Source: Bacteroidota bacterium
GTDB lineage: Bacteria > Bacteroidota > Bacteroidia > Sphingobacteriales > Sphingobacteriaceae
Assembly (NCBI GenBank): GCA_013285685.1
Contig: JABDHD010000014.1
Span: 304 to 52,697, forward strand
Direction: 5' to 3'
Length of the DNA stretch: 52,394 nt
The notes under the pieces are model-generated. The model saw nothing but the letters and a program-made list of their open reading frames with translations. It had not been told where the DNA came from and made no database searches. This document shows positions 9,066 through 19,169 of this stretch, one piece after another; the first letter of the stretch is position 1; each line of letters begins with the position of its first letter. The position numbers were made by a program, and so were the translations under genes.

Positions 9066-12000
9066 TTATAATTTAATGTCCAGGTTTAGCCCAAGCGTCC
9101 TGGAATAAGGAACGGCCGGAGCTTCAAGTCCTTGTGATAATATCGAAGCGGTGTAACTTTCCTCCGGATCGATATTTGGTGTATACTTTAAAATAGTAAA
9201 CACGTTATGGCATACAAAACTTAACCTTAAGCCGTGTATTTTATTATGAAATGCCGTTGCCGGGAAATCATAACCAACTATTAGCTGCCTGAATTTTATG
9301 AAACTGTCACTGTAAACAAACTGTCCCTGGTCGGCAAATGCCCAATCGCCATAGTAACCCGCTGCATTCTGCTGGTCAGTTCCGTATAGCAGATTTCTGC
9401 CGGGGACGGTGAGTTTTGAAAGGCCGTCCTGGTAAGCGATAATATTAGTGTTCGAAAATATATGCCCGCCGAATTTGCCGTCAATAAGGAACGACAACGT
9501 AAAGTGCTTATACCTAAACGAATTATTGATACCGCCGCCCCAGGGATTTTCTCCCGATCCAAAAGGCTTCGGCTGTGCAAGCGAAGGGTCCGGAGCGCCA
9601 AGTCCCGGATCGATAATAATTTTTCCATTGGCGTCGCGTGCAGGGTCTTGGGCAATTATTTGCAGGGGCTCTTTGCCAACTATATCCTGCAGGTACGCCA
9701 ATGAACCCCAGTCCTGGGCTTCGGAACCTAAATCTATGTTAGGCTCGCCGCCTAAGGATATCACTTTACCTTTTGTATAACTGAAATTCAGATCGATATC
9801 CCAGGTAAAATCCTGGCTTTTAAAAGGTGTGCCGCCCATTGCAACTTCAACGCCGTTATAGTTTATTGTACCGACATTTAACAATGCAGTGTTATAGCCT
9901 GACGTGTAGTCAATAGTTACCGGTATAATATCGTCTATAACTTCCTTATGATAAACAGCGAGGTCAAACCTCAGCCTGTTTTTAAAAAAGTCCATTTCCG
10001 TTCCGGCCTCAAATTCTTTTCTTTTTGAAGGTTTTAGCCCGCTGTTCGGTACAGTTCCATTTCCTGCCGTACCTATTGGATAGGTACCGCCACCCGGTGG
10101 AGCATAAGTTCCGCTGATACCATAGGTTTGCAGTGTTTGATAAGGGGAATCAGCAGCGCCGCCAACGTCTGCATAGCTCAATCTTAATTTACCCATATCC
10201 ATGTTGTCCATATGCAGCAATTCTGAGAAAACAAATGAACCGCTGATGGATGGATATAAATAATTGATGATGCCTGGCGATAAAGTTGAATACCAGTCGT
10301 TACGGCCGGTTACGGTTAAGTAAAGGAAGTTTTTATAGGCAAAGTCGACGCTTCCATACAGGGATTGGTATTCTTCGTTATTTGTTTGCAGCGTTGTATA
10401 TGGATTTTCAAGGTTGCCGATGTTATACAGGTTAGGGATAGCGAAGTTATTGCCTCCTGCAGTAAAATATTCCTGTACCGATTTCCTGTAGTTAGCGCCA
10501 AACAGTAAATTCGTGGTAAAATTCTTGCTGAATTTAAAGTTTTTACCAAACGTAAGGTCCAGGTTTAATTCAGTTTGCTTTACATTCTGTTCCTGCATAT
10601 CTCCGGCTACTCCTTCATCAATCAAATAACCTGTTCCCGGAGGGTCAATGCTCGTGTTCCTGTCATTGGTATAATCATCAGCCACCTGGAAACCTATAAA
10701 ATAGCCGCTATCAAAGGTGTATTTTGCGTTTATCGATCCTGTAAAGCGATTACGGTGAATGGCTGCCTGCTGTTCATAGGCAGCAAAATAAGGGTTAGTG
10801 GTATACGGATCTGAAAAGGGATTCAGCTCGTCACCATTAGCCATGGTGCCGTTACCAAAAGGGCCCGCCAGGGTGGTAATATTTATATTTCGTGGTACAA
10901 ACATAGGACCCCAGTTTAGGTTGCCCACCGCGTCTGAAAGGTTGGGCTGGTTTTTGGTATATTCACTTACATACTGACCAGAAAAAGCGAGCGTAAAATT
11001 TTTTCCGAATTTCAGGTCAGTATTGTTACTAAAAGTCAGCCGTTGCAGCCCGGCATTTGGCACATAGCTTTCATCATTTAAATCACTTACAGAGAAGCGC
11101 GTGTCGCCATCATCCCATCCTTTACTAAAAGAGGCTGTATTGGTAAGGTCGCCGCCCGGCCGGTAAAAGCGCGAGAGATTACCATTAGCCTCAGCCGAAT
11201 AAGGCCTTTTTACGCCATCAAACTGGTAAGTTTCTGCTCCGTTAAGCATTGCACCCCAGTTGGACTCCATCGAACCCAAAGCATCGGCGCCGCTCACCGG
11301 CCTGGCTTCGTTGTAACCCTGGCCATATACATTCTGGAAGTCAGTTTCATCTATTACAGTCTCACGTACAAAGTTTGAATGTAGTTCTACCCCAAGTCCG
11401 TCGCCGGCTTTTCCTTTTTTGGTAGTGATTAGCACCACGCCATTTGCGCCGCGATAGCCGTATAGCGCGGTGGCCGCAGCGCCCTTTAATACAGATATGG
11501 TTTCAATATCATCGGGGTTAATATCGCCTATCCCATCACCGCCATCTCTACCGCCATAACCGTCATTTCCGGTTTGATTGTAATTGTTATTAACCAGCGG
11601 TATGCCATTAAGTATATACAACGGTTGGTTATTACCTGTAAGGCTGGTAATGCCGCGTATAATTACATTGGTTGCACCATTTGGGCCCGATGCAACACCG
11701 CTTACGTTTACACCGGCAACACGGCCTTCCAAACTGTTTACAAAGCTGTTTTCACGAGCCTCGGTAATTGAAGAGCCTTTCACCTCTGTTTCTGAATAGC
11801 CTATTGCTCGTTTTTCCTTGGTGATACCCAGCGCGGTGGTAATTTGAACCTCCTTTAGCTGGTTCTCGGAGACCTCCAATTTTACGTCGATGGCAGTTTT
11901 GTTAGCCACCAGTACCTCTGTTTTTTTGTACCCCAGGTACGAAAACGTAAGGATATCCGTAGGCGCCGCGGTGATCGAGTAGTTGCCGTCAACGTCAGTT

Positions 12001-12209
12001 AATGAGCCCCTGGTTGTGCCTTTTACCCCAACGGAAACACCCGTAAGCGCTTCATTTGTTTTGGAGTCGGTTACCTTGCCCTTAATTACGGTTGAAGCTG
12101 GCTGGGCATGTGCGTTTATTGTACTGATGAGCAGTAAAATAAAAACGGCGGGGATAATGATCCATCTAAAGCGGGAACAAACTTTAAAAATGTAAAGGTT
12201 TTTTTTCAT
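9066..12209 (-). CDS. SusC/RagA-family TonB-dependent outer-membrane transporter
   Basis: A 1,047-residue TonB-linked transporter. A signal peptide (ending INAHAQ) is followed by a carboxypeptidase-regulatory-like domain ('KGKVTDSKTNEALTGVSVGV', residues about 43-125). Next comes the plug with 'LEGRVAGVNVSGVASGPNG' and IRGITSLTGNNQPLYI, then a long beta barrel ending in aromatic/hydrophobic alternation (LGLNLDIKL). This is the classical SusC architecture and length. With the downstream SusD it forms the pedal-bin glycan importer. The gene is preceded by a 173-base gap after the GH78 gene with an inverted repeat, so it may have its own promoter. Confidence 0.96.
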   Translation of the reverse strand: MKKNLYIFKVCSRFRWIIIPAVFILLLISTINAHAQPASTVIKGKVTDSKTNEALTGVSVGVKGTTRGSLTDVDGNYSITAAPTDILTFSYLGYKKTEVLVANKTAIDVKLEVSENQLKEVQITTALGITKEKRAIGYSETEVKGSSITEARENSFVNSLEGRVAGVNVSGVASGPNGATNVIIRGITSLTGNNQPLYILNGIPLVNNNYNQTGNDGYGGRDGGDGIGDINPDDIETISVLKGAAATALYGYRGANGVVLITTKKGKAGDGLGVELHSNFVRETVIDETDFQNVYGQGYNEARPVSGADALGSMESNWGAMLNGAETYQFDGVKRPYSAEANGNLSRFYRPGGDLTNTASFSKGWDDGDTRFSVSDLNDESYVPNAGLQRLTFSNNTDLKFGKNFTLAFSGQYVSEYTKNQPNLSDAVGNLNWGPMFVPRNINITTLAGPFGNGTMANGDELNPFSDPYTTNPYFAAYEQQAAIHRNRFTGSINAKYTFDSGYFIGFQVADDYTNDRNTSIDPPGTGYLIDEGVAGDMQEQNVKQTELNLDLTFGKNFKFSKNFTTNLLFGANYRKSVQEYFTAGGNNFAIPNLYNIGNLENPYTTLQTNNEEYQSLYGSVDFAYKNFLYLTVTGRNDWYSTLSPGIINYLYPSISGSFVFSELLHMDNMDMGKLRLSYADVGGAADSPYQTLQTYGISGTYAPPGGGTYPIGTAGNGTVPNSGLKPSKRKEFEAGTEMDFFKNRLRFDLAVYHKEVIDDIIPVTIDYTSGYNTALLNVGTINYNGVEVAMGGTPFKSQDFTWDIDLNFSYTKGKVISLGGEPNIDLGSEAQDWGSLAYLQDIVGKEPLQIIAQDPARDANGKIIIDPGLGAPDPSLAQPKPFGSGENPWGGGINNSFRYKHFTLSFLIDGKFGGHIFSNTNIIAYQDGLSKLTVPGRNLLYGTDQQNAAGYYGDWAFADQGQFVYSDSFIKFRQLIVGYDFPATAFHNKIHGLRLSFVCHNVFTILKYTPNIDPEESYTASILSQGLEAPAVPYSRTLGLNLDIKL

Positions 12210-12323
12210 AATATCCGGTTAGGAGTTACACCATATAGAAAATAACAAACAGGGGTATTTAAAAGAAACTTATCGACAATATACTAAATGTTTATTTTAA
12301 ATTAATTGTATGATTTTCGTTAC

Positions 12324-12347
12324 ATCGTATTTTTTAACTGATACGAT
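12324..12347. promoter_or_regulatory. Inverted repeat upstream of the SusC gene
   Basis: ATCGTAT at 12324-12330 and ATACGAT at 12341-12347 form a perfect 7-bp dyad with a 10-base spacer, 36 bases after the GH78 stop and 115 bases before the SusC start. No T run follows on the minus strand, so a terminator is less likely than an operator for the AraC regulator of the locus. That assignment is inference. Confidence 0.4.
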
Positions 12348-12382
12348 CTGTTTTTGACCGTTTGCCGCACATCGAAAACATC

Positions 12383-14647
12383 CTAAATTTTCTTTATTTT
12401 GAAAGAATGACTACCCGACGGGCTGTTAACCACAACCCAGGCCCCTTCGACAAAAGCATTTTTAACAATCTTCCCGTCGACGGTAACGGTATAGTTACCT
12501 GACTGTTTGGGGAGATATACTTTTGCGGTCGTATTAGCCGGAATGGACGTATAAAGGTTGAAGAATGAGCCCGGATCCTGGCTCAGTTCAACCACAATAT
12601 CGCCACGGATGGTGGGCAACTTCATTTTGGCCCATTTCAGGTCGCCGGGCTGGGGCTTAATATTTATTTTGCCGTAACCCGGCTCGGCCGGCTCGATACC
12701 CATAATTTTGCGGGGAATAATATGCGCAGGCGATGCGGCCCATGCATGGCTCCAGCTAATATCGTGCGGATCGTATTTGATATCCCAGGCCTCGGTGGTC
12801 ATGGTTGCGCCCACACGGATCATGTTGAGCCAGCCACGGTCCGAATCATTGGTCATCAGTTCAAGGGCATAATTTCCCTGTTCTGCATTATACAGCGCCT
12901 CCATCAGGTAGTTTGCGCCGTAAACGCTGCAGGCCATCCATTTGGATTTTACATAATTTACCACGCTTTCTTTGTATTCATCCGGCACCAGGCCAAAAGC
13001 CAGCGGGAACATATTGGCCTGTATTGAAAAATGGCGGCTGCCAATGCCGTCGGTGTAGATTTTGTTTATCGGGTCAAAAAAATCATCATTGAACTTTATT
13101 TTCACTTTCGCCGCCTTTGCTTCGTAAAAGGCGGCGTCATCCGGGTGATGTGTTGCGGCAGCAATACGCGACATTAATATAAGGGCACGGTAATAAAAGG
13201 CATTCACTACAGTATTATAGTCCTTTCGTTCATAGTTGTCCGTTTCGCCGTTGGGGTATATGCCCTGGTCGGCGTCGGGCCAGTCGTCAATGTCGTGCAG
13301 CATATCGCCATCAAAGTGGATTGACGCCAGGAAACTTTTTGATTGAAGCCCCGTCCGCGAGCTGATCAACCCTTCCGGCGTTTCAAGGGCTGTAAGTGTT
13401 TTTGCCTTAAGGTCGTTATAATAATTGTCTATCAGTTCATCATTGCCTGTATACAAGTAATCTGCCCAGGCCATAAATATGCTGTGCATGATCCATTCCG
13501 TGGGCCAGCTGGCATGGTATATCAGGTTTTCGGCGCTGTACCGCCCGGTAGCGAAATCGCGGTCGATGGCATAATGGCACATCTGCTGGATATAGCAATC
13601 CGCCTCGTACATCATTCGCTCCCGTTCGCTGTTGGCATAATCGCCATTAAAAGTATTAGAGATGGTTGAATACTTGCAAAGCTCGTATATCTGGTTAAGC
13701 CGGTCGTCAGAGCAGGTAAATGACGATGCATTCGGATTAAACTCCACATATAAAGCTTTCTGAATAATACTGTTCACCTTTAGCCCGGGTATCGGCTTGA
13801 TTACGCAGTAGCGGAAGGGAATTACCTCGGGCATTTGCAGTGGCATTACTTCGCTATGCGGAAACTGGGGCACAAAACGCGGAAGTTCAAGGATATAGTT
13901 GCTTACCCCTTTTTTTAGTGCGATTTTATAAATTCCAAAAAGAATCCCACCGCCAGGTTTTTCGTCCAGGGAATCTCCGACGCCTTTTTCACCGATGGCA
14001 ACTTCCAACGAATCAGTTTTCATTTTGTCATCCCAGGAAATATTTAAACTGAGGTAGGCAAAAGCATCTTTTTTAAAATCATAAAGAATATTGCCGCTTT
14101 TGAGCACTGTGGTTTTGGCCGGAAGCACATCATGAAAGTTAACAGGCTCGCGGTTTTCAAATGTAAACGCCGTTTTGCCATTGTCGCCAACCAGGTTTAC
14201 CCACTTGCTTTCTCCCGGCCAGTCCCGTGCCAGGTCAAAATCGGATGTGTTGAACATTTGCAAATTGCTCCAGGGAGAACGCTTTCCTGTTCTGCCCCAG
14301 CTGCAAACCCTCCAATAATAATGCTGATGAGGCACAAGGCTTTTTCCGCCATAGCGGATATTGATCGACTGTGAAGAAGTTATCTTTTCCGTGTTCCACA
14401 GATCGGGCTGATCTTGCTTCAATAGCGATGCGGACGTAGCCACTTCAACCTGGTAAGCGGTTTGATAGTCGTCTTTCACGCCGGCATTTACTATCCATCC
14501 AAAATCGGGTATTTTATTGGTGATCTCCGATAATTCAGGATGAGGGAGCAGGTTGCACAATAACCCGGTCGGCGCGTTGTTTTGCCCGAAGCCGTTTAAT
14601 CCGGCGAGGAATAGCAGTGTAAAGAGTATGTATTTTAGCTTATTCAT
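12383..14647 (-). CDS. GH78-family alpha-L-rhamnosidase
   Basis: A 754-residue secreted enzyme expected to release terminal alpha-L-rhamnose. A signal peptide ending GFGQ is followed by an N-terminal beta domain ('GWIVNAGVKDDYQTAYQVEV', 'HYYWRVCSWGRTGKRSPW') seen in Bacteroidota rhamnosidases, then the (alpha/alpha)6 barrel. NSERERMMYEADCYIQQ corresponds to the catalytic acid region. 'ATMTTEAWDIKYDPHDISWS' is the late conserved block, followed by the C-terminal beta domain with GYGKINIKPQPGDLKW. It ends 173 bases before the SusC gene and starts 13 bases after the PhyH gene, so it is part of the utilisation locus. Substrate beyond rhamnose linkage cannot be read. Confidence 0.85.
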   Translation of the reverse strand: MNKLKYILFTLLFLAGLNGFGQNNAPTGLLCNLLPHPELSEITNKIPDFGWIVNAGVKDDYQTAYQVEVATSASLLKQDQPDLWNTEKITSSQSINIRYGGKSLVPHQHYYWRVCSWGRTGKRSPWSNLQMFNTSDFDLARDWPGESKWVNLVGDNGKTAFTFENREPVNFHDVLPAKTTVLKSGNILYDFKKDAFAYLSLNISWDDKMKTDSLEVAIGEKGVGDSLDEKPGGGILFGIYKIALKKGVSNYILELPRFVPQFPHSEVMPLQMPEVIPFRYCVIKPIPGLKVNSIIQKALYVEFNPNASSFTCSDDRLNQIYELCKYSTISNTFNGDYANSERERMMYEADCYIQQMCHYAIDRDFATGRYSAENLIYHASWPTEWIMHSIFMAWADYLYTGNDELIDNYYNDLKAKTLTALETPEGLISSRTGLQSKSFLASIHFDGDMLHDIDDWPDADQGIYPNGETDNYERKDYNTVVNAFYYRALILMSRIAAATHHPDDAAFYEAKAAKVKIKFNDDFFDPINKIYTDGIGSRHFSIQANMFPLAFGLVPDEYKESVVNYVKSKWMACSVYGANYLMEALYNAEQGNYALELMTNDSDRGWLNMIRVGATMTTEAWDIKYDPHDISWSHAWAASPAHIIPRKIMGIEPAEPGYGKINIKPQPGDLKWAKMKLPTIRGDIVVELSQDPGSFFNLYTSIPANTTAKVYLPKQSGNYTVTVDGKIVKNAFVEGAWVVVNSPSGSHSFKIKKI

Positions 14648-14660
14648 TTACCAATATCCC

Positions 14661-15482
14661 TTAACGATGATAGATCAATGGGTTTTGCGCGTCATTATTC
14701 AGCGGGTCCTCCAGGCTAAGCGTTTTTAAGTATTCTTCCGGCAAAATATTGGCAGTTCCGTTAAATGTGTTGCCATCAGGCATATACGCGCAGGTCATTG
14801 CCCGGCGAAAGCCGCTGGTCATGTTGGCATTTGCGCCATGGATGGTGAGCCCGTTATGAAAGGAACAGCTGCCGGCTTTCATTGGCGCTTTTACCGCATT
14901 TGTTCTTAAAAACTGCGGGTAAACTTCAAAAATGCTGTCCATATTTTTACCTATCCCCTTGTTCTCAAAAGTAGTTTCATGACATGATCCGGGAATAAAG
15001 AATAAGCAACCATTCTCAAGCGTCGCATCGTCAAGCGCCACCCATATCGATAGTGCCTTCCTGTCGCTGAACGACCAGAAAGGCGTATCAAGATGCCACG
15101 AAGTGGGGTTGGCCCATGGCCGTTTAAATAAGGCCTGGTCATGCCATATCCTGATACCCTCAACGCCCGCAAGATCAGCCGCCATTTTACCGATGCGGTC
15201 GTCCAGCATCAATTCTTTTACGCCTTCATCAGTTTGCCAAAGATTCAGCAGCTGGTCAAAAACTTTTCCGTAATAGGCGGCATCCTCATTTATGCCGTCG
15301 GCTTCACCGGTTTTAAGGTTTTTTCCGGGCATCTTCCGGCCATTTCGCCGCGCCACAGCATATATCACCGTTTCGCGCCAATGTTCCAGCTCCTCAGCCG
15401 ACAAAAAGTCATCGATCACCACGAACCCGTTGGTGCGGTAATATTCAACCTGGTTTTCATCCAAATGGCAGTTCATAGGCAA
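14661..15482 (-). CDS. Phytanoyl-CoA dioxygenase (PhyH) family protein
   Basis: A 273-residue Fe(II)/2-oxoglutarate-dependent oxygenase of the PhyH superfamily, apparently cytoplasmic. The iron-binding facial triad is visible as His130 and Asp132 (SWHLD) and His215 (GLTIHGAN). An arginine around 226-227 (GFRRAM) is placed to bind 2-oxoglutarate. The N-terminus 'YYRTNGFVVIDDFLSAEELE' is typical of the family. The gap to the GH78 gene is only 13 bases, so they are probably co-transcribed. An oxygenase in a glycan locus could hydroxylate a released sugar, aglycone or methyl group; no substrate is evident from sequence. The start could also be the Met at residue 3. Confidence 0.88.
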   Translation of the reverse strand: MPMNCHLDENQVEYYRTNGFVVIDDFLSAEELEHWRETVIYAVARRNGRKMPGKNLKTGEADGINEDAAYYGKVFDQLLNLWQTDEGVKELMLDDRIGKMAADLAGVEGIRIWHDQALFKRPWANPTSWHLDTPFWSFSDRKALSIWVALDDATLENGCLFFIPGSCHETTFENKGIGKNMDSIFEVYPQFLRTNAVKAPMKAGSCSFHNGLTIHGANANMTSGFRRAMTCAYMPDGNTFNGTANILPEEYLKTLSLEDPLNNDAQNPLIYHR

Positions 15483-15669
15483 GCCCGGTTTTTGTTAAAA
15501 CAATACTTTATAACCGTCATGTTTTGTACTTTAGGTAGAGCAGGGCCGGGATTATTTATCAAATTTAAACCTTGAGGCCAGTTTAAACTTATATAAAGCC
15601 GCATAATTTTTGTACTTTTTGACAAAAAGACAATTGTTATTTAATTTCAACCTCTTTTAAATTGCGCGG

Positions 15670-16551
15670 ATGCATAATTTTCATAAATATCTTACACCAT
15701 CGGCGGTCGATGAAAAATGGGGGTTCTTTATCACATCGGCCGGATGCTCGAAAATCGATCCCAATCAAACCTACCCCAATAATAAGGAGCATCCCGCAAC
15801 CCATGGCTTTACCTGGAATAAAGGCAGGATACTGGATGATTATTACCTGGTGTATGTTTCAAAAGGGCAGGGTGTTTTTGAGTCGTCCGACACAAATTCT
15901 TTTCACATAACTGCCGGTACCTGTTTTTTTTTATTTCCGGGTGTGTGGCACAGGTACAAGCCGGACTCAACTTCGGGCTGGGAAGAATATTGGGTTGGCT
16001 TTAAAGGGTATTACCCGGACCATTTAATGGCCCAGCATTTTTTTGATCAGAAAAGCCCCTTTGTGGATATTGGCTTAAATGAAGACCTGCAAAGGTTATT
16101 TCACAAATTGCTGGATTGTGTTCGGTCATCGGTCTCGGGCTATCACCAGGTTATCAGCGGCATCACCCTTGAAATGTTGGGCTTGATAAACAGTATTTCG
16201 CTCAATAAGGATTTTGGCACAGATGAAATCAGCCGGGCTATTGCGAAAGCACGGTTCAGGATGCGCGAATCTGTTGAAAACCCGATTGGGATAAAGGAGT
16301 TACTCGAGGAGATACCAATGAGCTATTCAAAATTCAGGCAGGCATTTAAAAAAACAACCGGCGTTTCGCCAAATCAATACTACCTGAATATCCGCCTCAA
16401 TAAAGCCAAAGAATTGTTAACTGCGACGTCCCTTACCATAAATGAGATCGCCTACCATACGGGTTTCGAATCAATTTTCTATTTCTCCAAGTTGTTTAAA
16501 AAGAAAAATGGCATATCACCCAGGGATTTTAGGGGAAGTTTTAAGTCTTGA
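15670..16551 (+). CDS. AraC-family transcriptional regulator
   Basis: A 293-residue regulator. The N-terminal half (about 40-110) is a cupin-like AraC sensor domain with 'AGTCFFLFPGVWHRYKPD'. The C-terminal 100 residues hold two helix-turn-helix motifs, IGIKELLEEIPMSYSKFRQAF and 'INEIAYHTGFESIFYFSKLF', the second with the family's usual wording. It is transcribed away from the PhyH-GH78-SusC-SusD genes, with a 187-base divergent intergenic region, so it very likely activates that operon in response to its sugar. The gene ends inside an AAGTC-heptad hairpin. Confidence 0.92.
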   Translation: MHNFHKYLTPSAVDEKWGFFITSAGCSKIDPNQTYPNNKEHPATHGFTWNKGRILDDYYLVYVSKGQGVFESSDTNSFHITAGTCFFLFPGVWHRYKPDSTSGWEEYWVGFKGYYPDHLMAQHFFDQKSPFVDIGLNEDLQRLFHKLLDCVRSSVSGYHQVISGITLEMLGLINSISLNKDFGTDEISRAIAKARFRMRESVENPIGIKELLEEIPMSYSKFRQAFKKTTGVSPNQYYLNIRLNKAKELLTATSLTINEIAYHTGFESIFYFSKLFKKKNGISPRDFRGSFKS

Positions 16552-16604
16552 GTCGAACCCGAATTAATTTTGACTTTTGACTCAAGACTTTCGACTTAAG
16601 ACTC
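16541..16604. repeat. AAGTC-heptad hairpin between convergent genes
   Basis: Heptads of the form AAGTCNN/GACTTNN run from the last codons of the AraC gene to 4 bases before the stop of the convergent permease gene. The left (ttaagtcttgagtcgaa) and right (gactcaagactttcg) parts are complementary. The element overlaps the AraC stop codon. It is the same family as 7326-7426 and 27952-28011. Confidence 0.75.
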
Positions 16605-16607
16605 AAA

Positions 16608-18992
16608 TCATTCGCTTCTTAAACTATCCACGGGGTTTGTTAAAGCAGCCTTTACCGATTGATAGCTGATGGTTAAAAAAGCGATTACCACGGCCGCAAA
16701 TCCCGCCAGGGCAAACATCCACCAACTTAAACTGATCCGGTAAACATAGCTTTCCAGCCATTTATTCATTGCCCAGGAGGCTACCGGGAATGCGATGATG
16801 AGCGCAACGGCCACCGGTTTCACAAAATCTTTTGTTAGCATGGTTACTATGCCGGCGGCGCTGGCGCCCAATACCCTTCGAACGCTAATTTCCTTAAGGC
16901 GTTTCTGCGTAGCAAAAGTTGCAAGGCCAAAAAGGCCCAAACATGAAACGATGATAGAAATGATTGAGAAAATATTAAAAAGCTTACTCATCCGTTGTTC
17001 TGCCACATATAAGCGCGAAAGGTCCTGGTCAACAAAGCCGTATGAAAATGGAAAATTGGGATAGACATTCTGGAAAGCTGTTTTTAGCTGGTTAATAATA
17101 GGTTGCATTTTGGCCGGGCTGGTTCGTATCACCACAAAACCGCCTTGTTTGGTATAACGTAAAACCAGGGGCTCAATCGTCTGTTGAACGGGTTTAAAAT
17201 TGAAGTCTTTTACGACGCCTATCACTGTACCGGGCCTGCTATTCATCTCGATATTTTTCCCAACGGCAGTTGCAGCGGTAAAGCCCATCAGCTTCGCTGC
17301 AGTTTCGTTTAAAACATAGTTTGATTCATCGCTTTTATAATTATCATTAAAACCCCGGCCGGCAGCCAGGCGGATGCCAAATGTTTTCAGAAAATTGCCG
17401 TCGGCGCCTATGTGCGGAAACACCGTTTGCTGCCGGGGATCCTTACCGGCCCATTTTACATCGGTTGTTCCGGTGGTAAGGTAAGTAGGTAAATGCTCGA
17501 TAAAAGTATAATTGGTAATTGCAGAGTTTTGACTTAGCGTCGCTTTTAAAGCCTGGTAATTGTTTTGCAAATCGCCGGACTGGGGCATTTGCAGGTAAAG
17601 CAGGTTTTCTTTGTTGTAGCCAATATCCCTTTTTTGGATAAAACTAAGCTGGCTATTTACTACAAGCGTGCTCACCATTAATATTACCGCTATTGCAAAC
17701 TGAAATATAACGAGGCTATTCCGGAGAAATGTTTTTTGACCGCCGAATATGCGCAGCCCTTTCAGCACTTTTACAGGTTTAAATGACGAAAGGAAAAGCG
17801 CCGGGTAACTGCCCGATATTAAACCTACAGCGAGCGCGATGCCCACCAGGGGCAGCAGGATGCCGGGATCGAACAAGTTAACGGCTATGGTTTTGCCCGA
17901 AAGATCGTTAAACAAGGGCAATAAAACCCTCGCTATAGCCAGGCCCAGCAGCATCGAAACAAAAGTTACCAGGAACGACTCGCACATAAACTGGATAATG
18001 AGCTGAAAACGCACCGCCCCCAATGTTTTGCGCAGCCCAACTTCTTTTGCCCGCTGGCCCGCAAGTGCCGTAGATAAATTCATGAAATTGATGCAGGCGA
18101 TCAGTAATATAAAAATTGCCACCAACGAGAAGATGTTAACGCTGGCGATATTACCGTTACCGTCTACATCAAGCAGCAAATTGGAGTGTAAATGAATATC
18201 GGTAAGCGGCTGCAAGGTAAAATCCCCCCGGGTATGTGTCGGATCGTTTGCAGCCTGTATCGCGCCAATTTGTTTCTCTATGGCCGGTATTGCAGCCGGT
18301 GTTGTGTTATTGGCATCTAACTGCAAGTAAGTATAACCCACAAAATTACCCCACTCCGATGGGTTATTTAAGCTGTAATTGCTTGATTTTTCGTACGCGA
18401 TAAGTGGCAGGAGCGCATCAAACTGAAGATGCGAATTAGGAGGGATATTGCGCATAACCCCGGTAACGGTATAATTATTCCCTTTTACGTCATCATCAAT
18501 GCGGACCACTTTTCCCATTGGATTTTCCGTCCCGAAATATTTCAGCGCAGTTGCCCCGGTAATTACGATTCCGTCAGGCCTGGAGAGAGCGGTTTGCCCG
18601 TCGCCCTGTGAAAGCGGGTAATTAAAAATTTGCAAAAAAGCCGGGTCGGCATAAAAGATATTATGCTCGTCAAACTTTTTATTATCCACGGTAACGATGG
18701 AGTGAAGGCTCACCAGCCGTGCAAAGTTATTTACGGCAGGCACCTGTCGCTTTATTGCCTCGGCAATCGGCAGCGATGTTACGGCAGCGTGTACCCCTGT
18801 TACATTGATGGTTAACCGGTATACCTGTGGCGCCCGGCTGTTAAATTTATCATAGCTCCGTTCGTCCTTTACCCATAAAAAGATCAGGATGCTGCAGGCT
18901 ATGCCCGTTGCCAAACCGAATATATTCAGCAGGGTAAATAGTCTGTGTCTTTTCAGGCTCCGGATAGCACTCGTCAGATAGTTTTTGAACAT
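16608..18992 (-). CDS. MacB/FtsX-type ABC transporter permease
   Basis: A 794-residue membrane protein with two MacB-like units. It starts 'MFKNYLTSAIRSLKRHRLFT' followed by the first membrane helix, then a large periplasmic domain and a three-helix FtsX block ('FMNLSTALAGQRAKEVGLRK'). A second periplasmic domain and a second FtsX block ('FATQKRLKEISVRRVLGASA') follow. The start at 18992 was chosen because the N-terminal motif begins there; the longer frame to 19169 runs into a terminator. Bacteroidota carry many such stand-alone permeases, often linked to antimicrobial peptide or lipoprotein export. No ATPase gene is adjacent, so its partner is encoded elsewhere. Confidence 0.88.
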   Translation of the reverse strand: MFKNYLTSAIRSLKRHRLFTLLNIFGLATGIACSILIFLWVKDERSYDKFNSRAPQVYRLTINVTGVHAAVTSLPIAEAIKRQVPAVNNFARLVSLHSIVTVDNKKFDEHNIFYADPAFLQIFNYPLSQGDGQTALSRPDGIVITGATALKYFGTENPMGKVVRIDDDVKGNNYTVTGVMRNIPPNSHLQFDALLPLIAYEKSSNYSLNNPSEWGNFVGYTYLQLDANNTTPAAIPAIEKQIGAIQAANDPTHTRGDFTLQPLTDIHLHSNLLLDVDGNGNIASVNIFSLVAIFILLIACINFMNLSTALAGQRAKEVGLRKTLGAVRFQLIIQFMCESFLVTFVSMLLGLAIARVLLPLFNDLSGKTIAVNLFDPGILLPLVGIALAVGLISGSYPALFLSSFKPVKVLKGLRIFGGQKTFLRNSLVIFQFAIAVILMVSTLVVNSQLSFIQKRDIGYNKENLLYLQMPQSGDLQNNYQALKATLSQNSAITNYTFIEHLPTYLTTGTTDVKWAGKDPRQQTVFPHIGADGNFLKTFGIRLAAGRGFNDNYKSDESNYVLNETAAKLMGFTAATAVGKNIEMNSRPGTVIGVVKDFNFKPVQQTIEPLVLRYTKQGGFVVIRTSPAKMQPIINQLKTAFQNVYPNFPFSYGFVDQDLSRLYVAEQRMSKLFNIFSIISIIVSCLGLFGLATFATQKRLKEISVRRVLGASAAGIVTMLTKDFVKPVAVALIIAFPVASWAMNKWLESYVYRISLSWWMFALAGFAAVVIAFLTISYQSVKAALTNPVDSLRSE

Positions 18993-19169
18993 GATTTTTT
19001 GCTGATAATAACAAAACCCCGGCAAGCTAAATGCCAATCTATATTTGCCTGATTTTAAGTCGGTTGCGGGAGGACAGGAAAACGATTGCACGGTTTTGAT
19101 ACAGTTGTTGTTCGATATTGCGCTGCAGAACCCCCAAAAGGATGCGCCGGGCAGATAGACAAGCGGCAT

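Noticed and set aside
16608..19169. Permease start at 19169
   Set aside because: The upstream 59 codons cross the terminator of the preceding gene; the MacB-type N-terminus begins at 18992.
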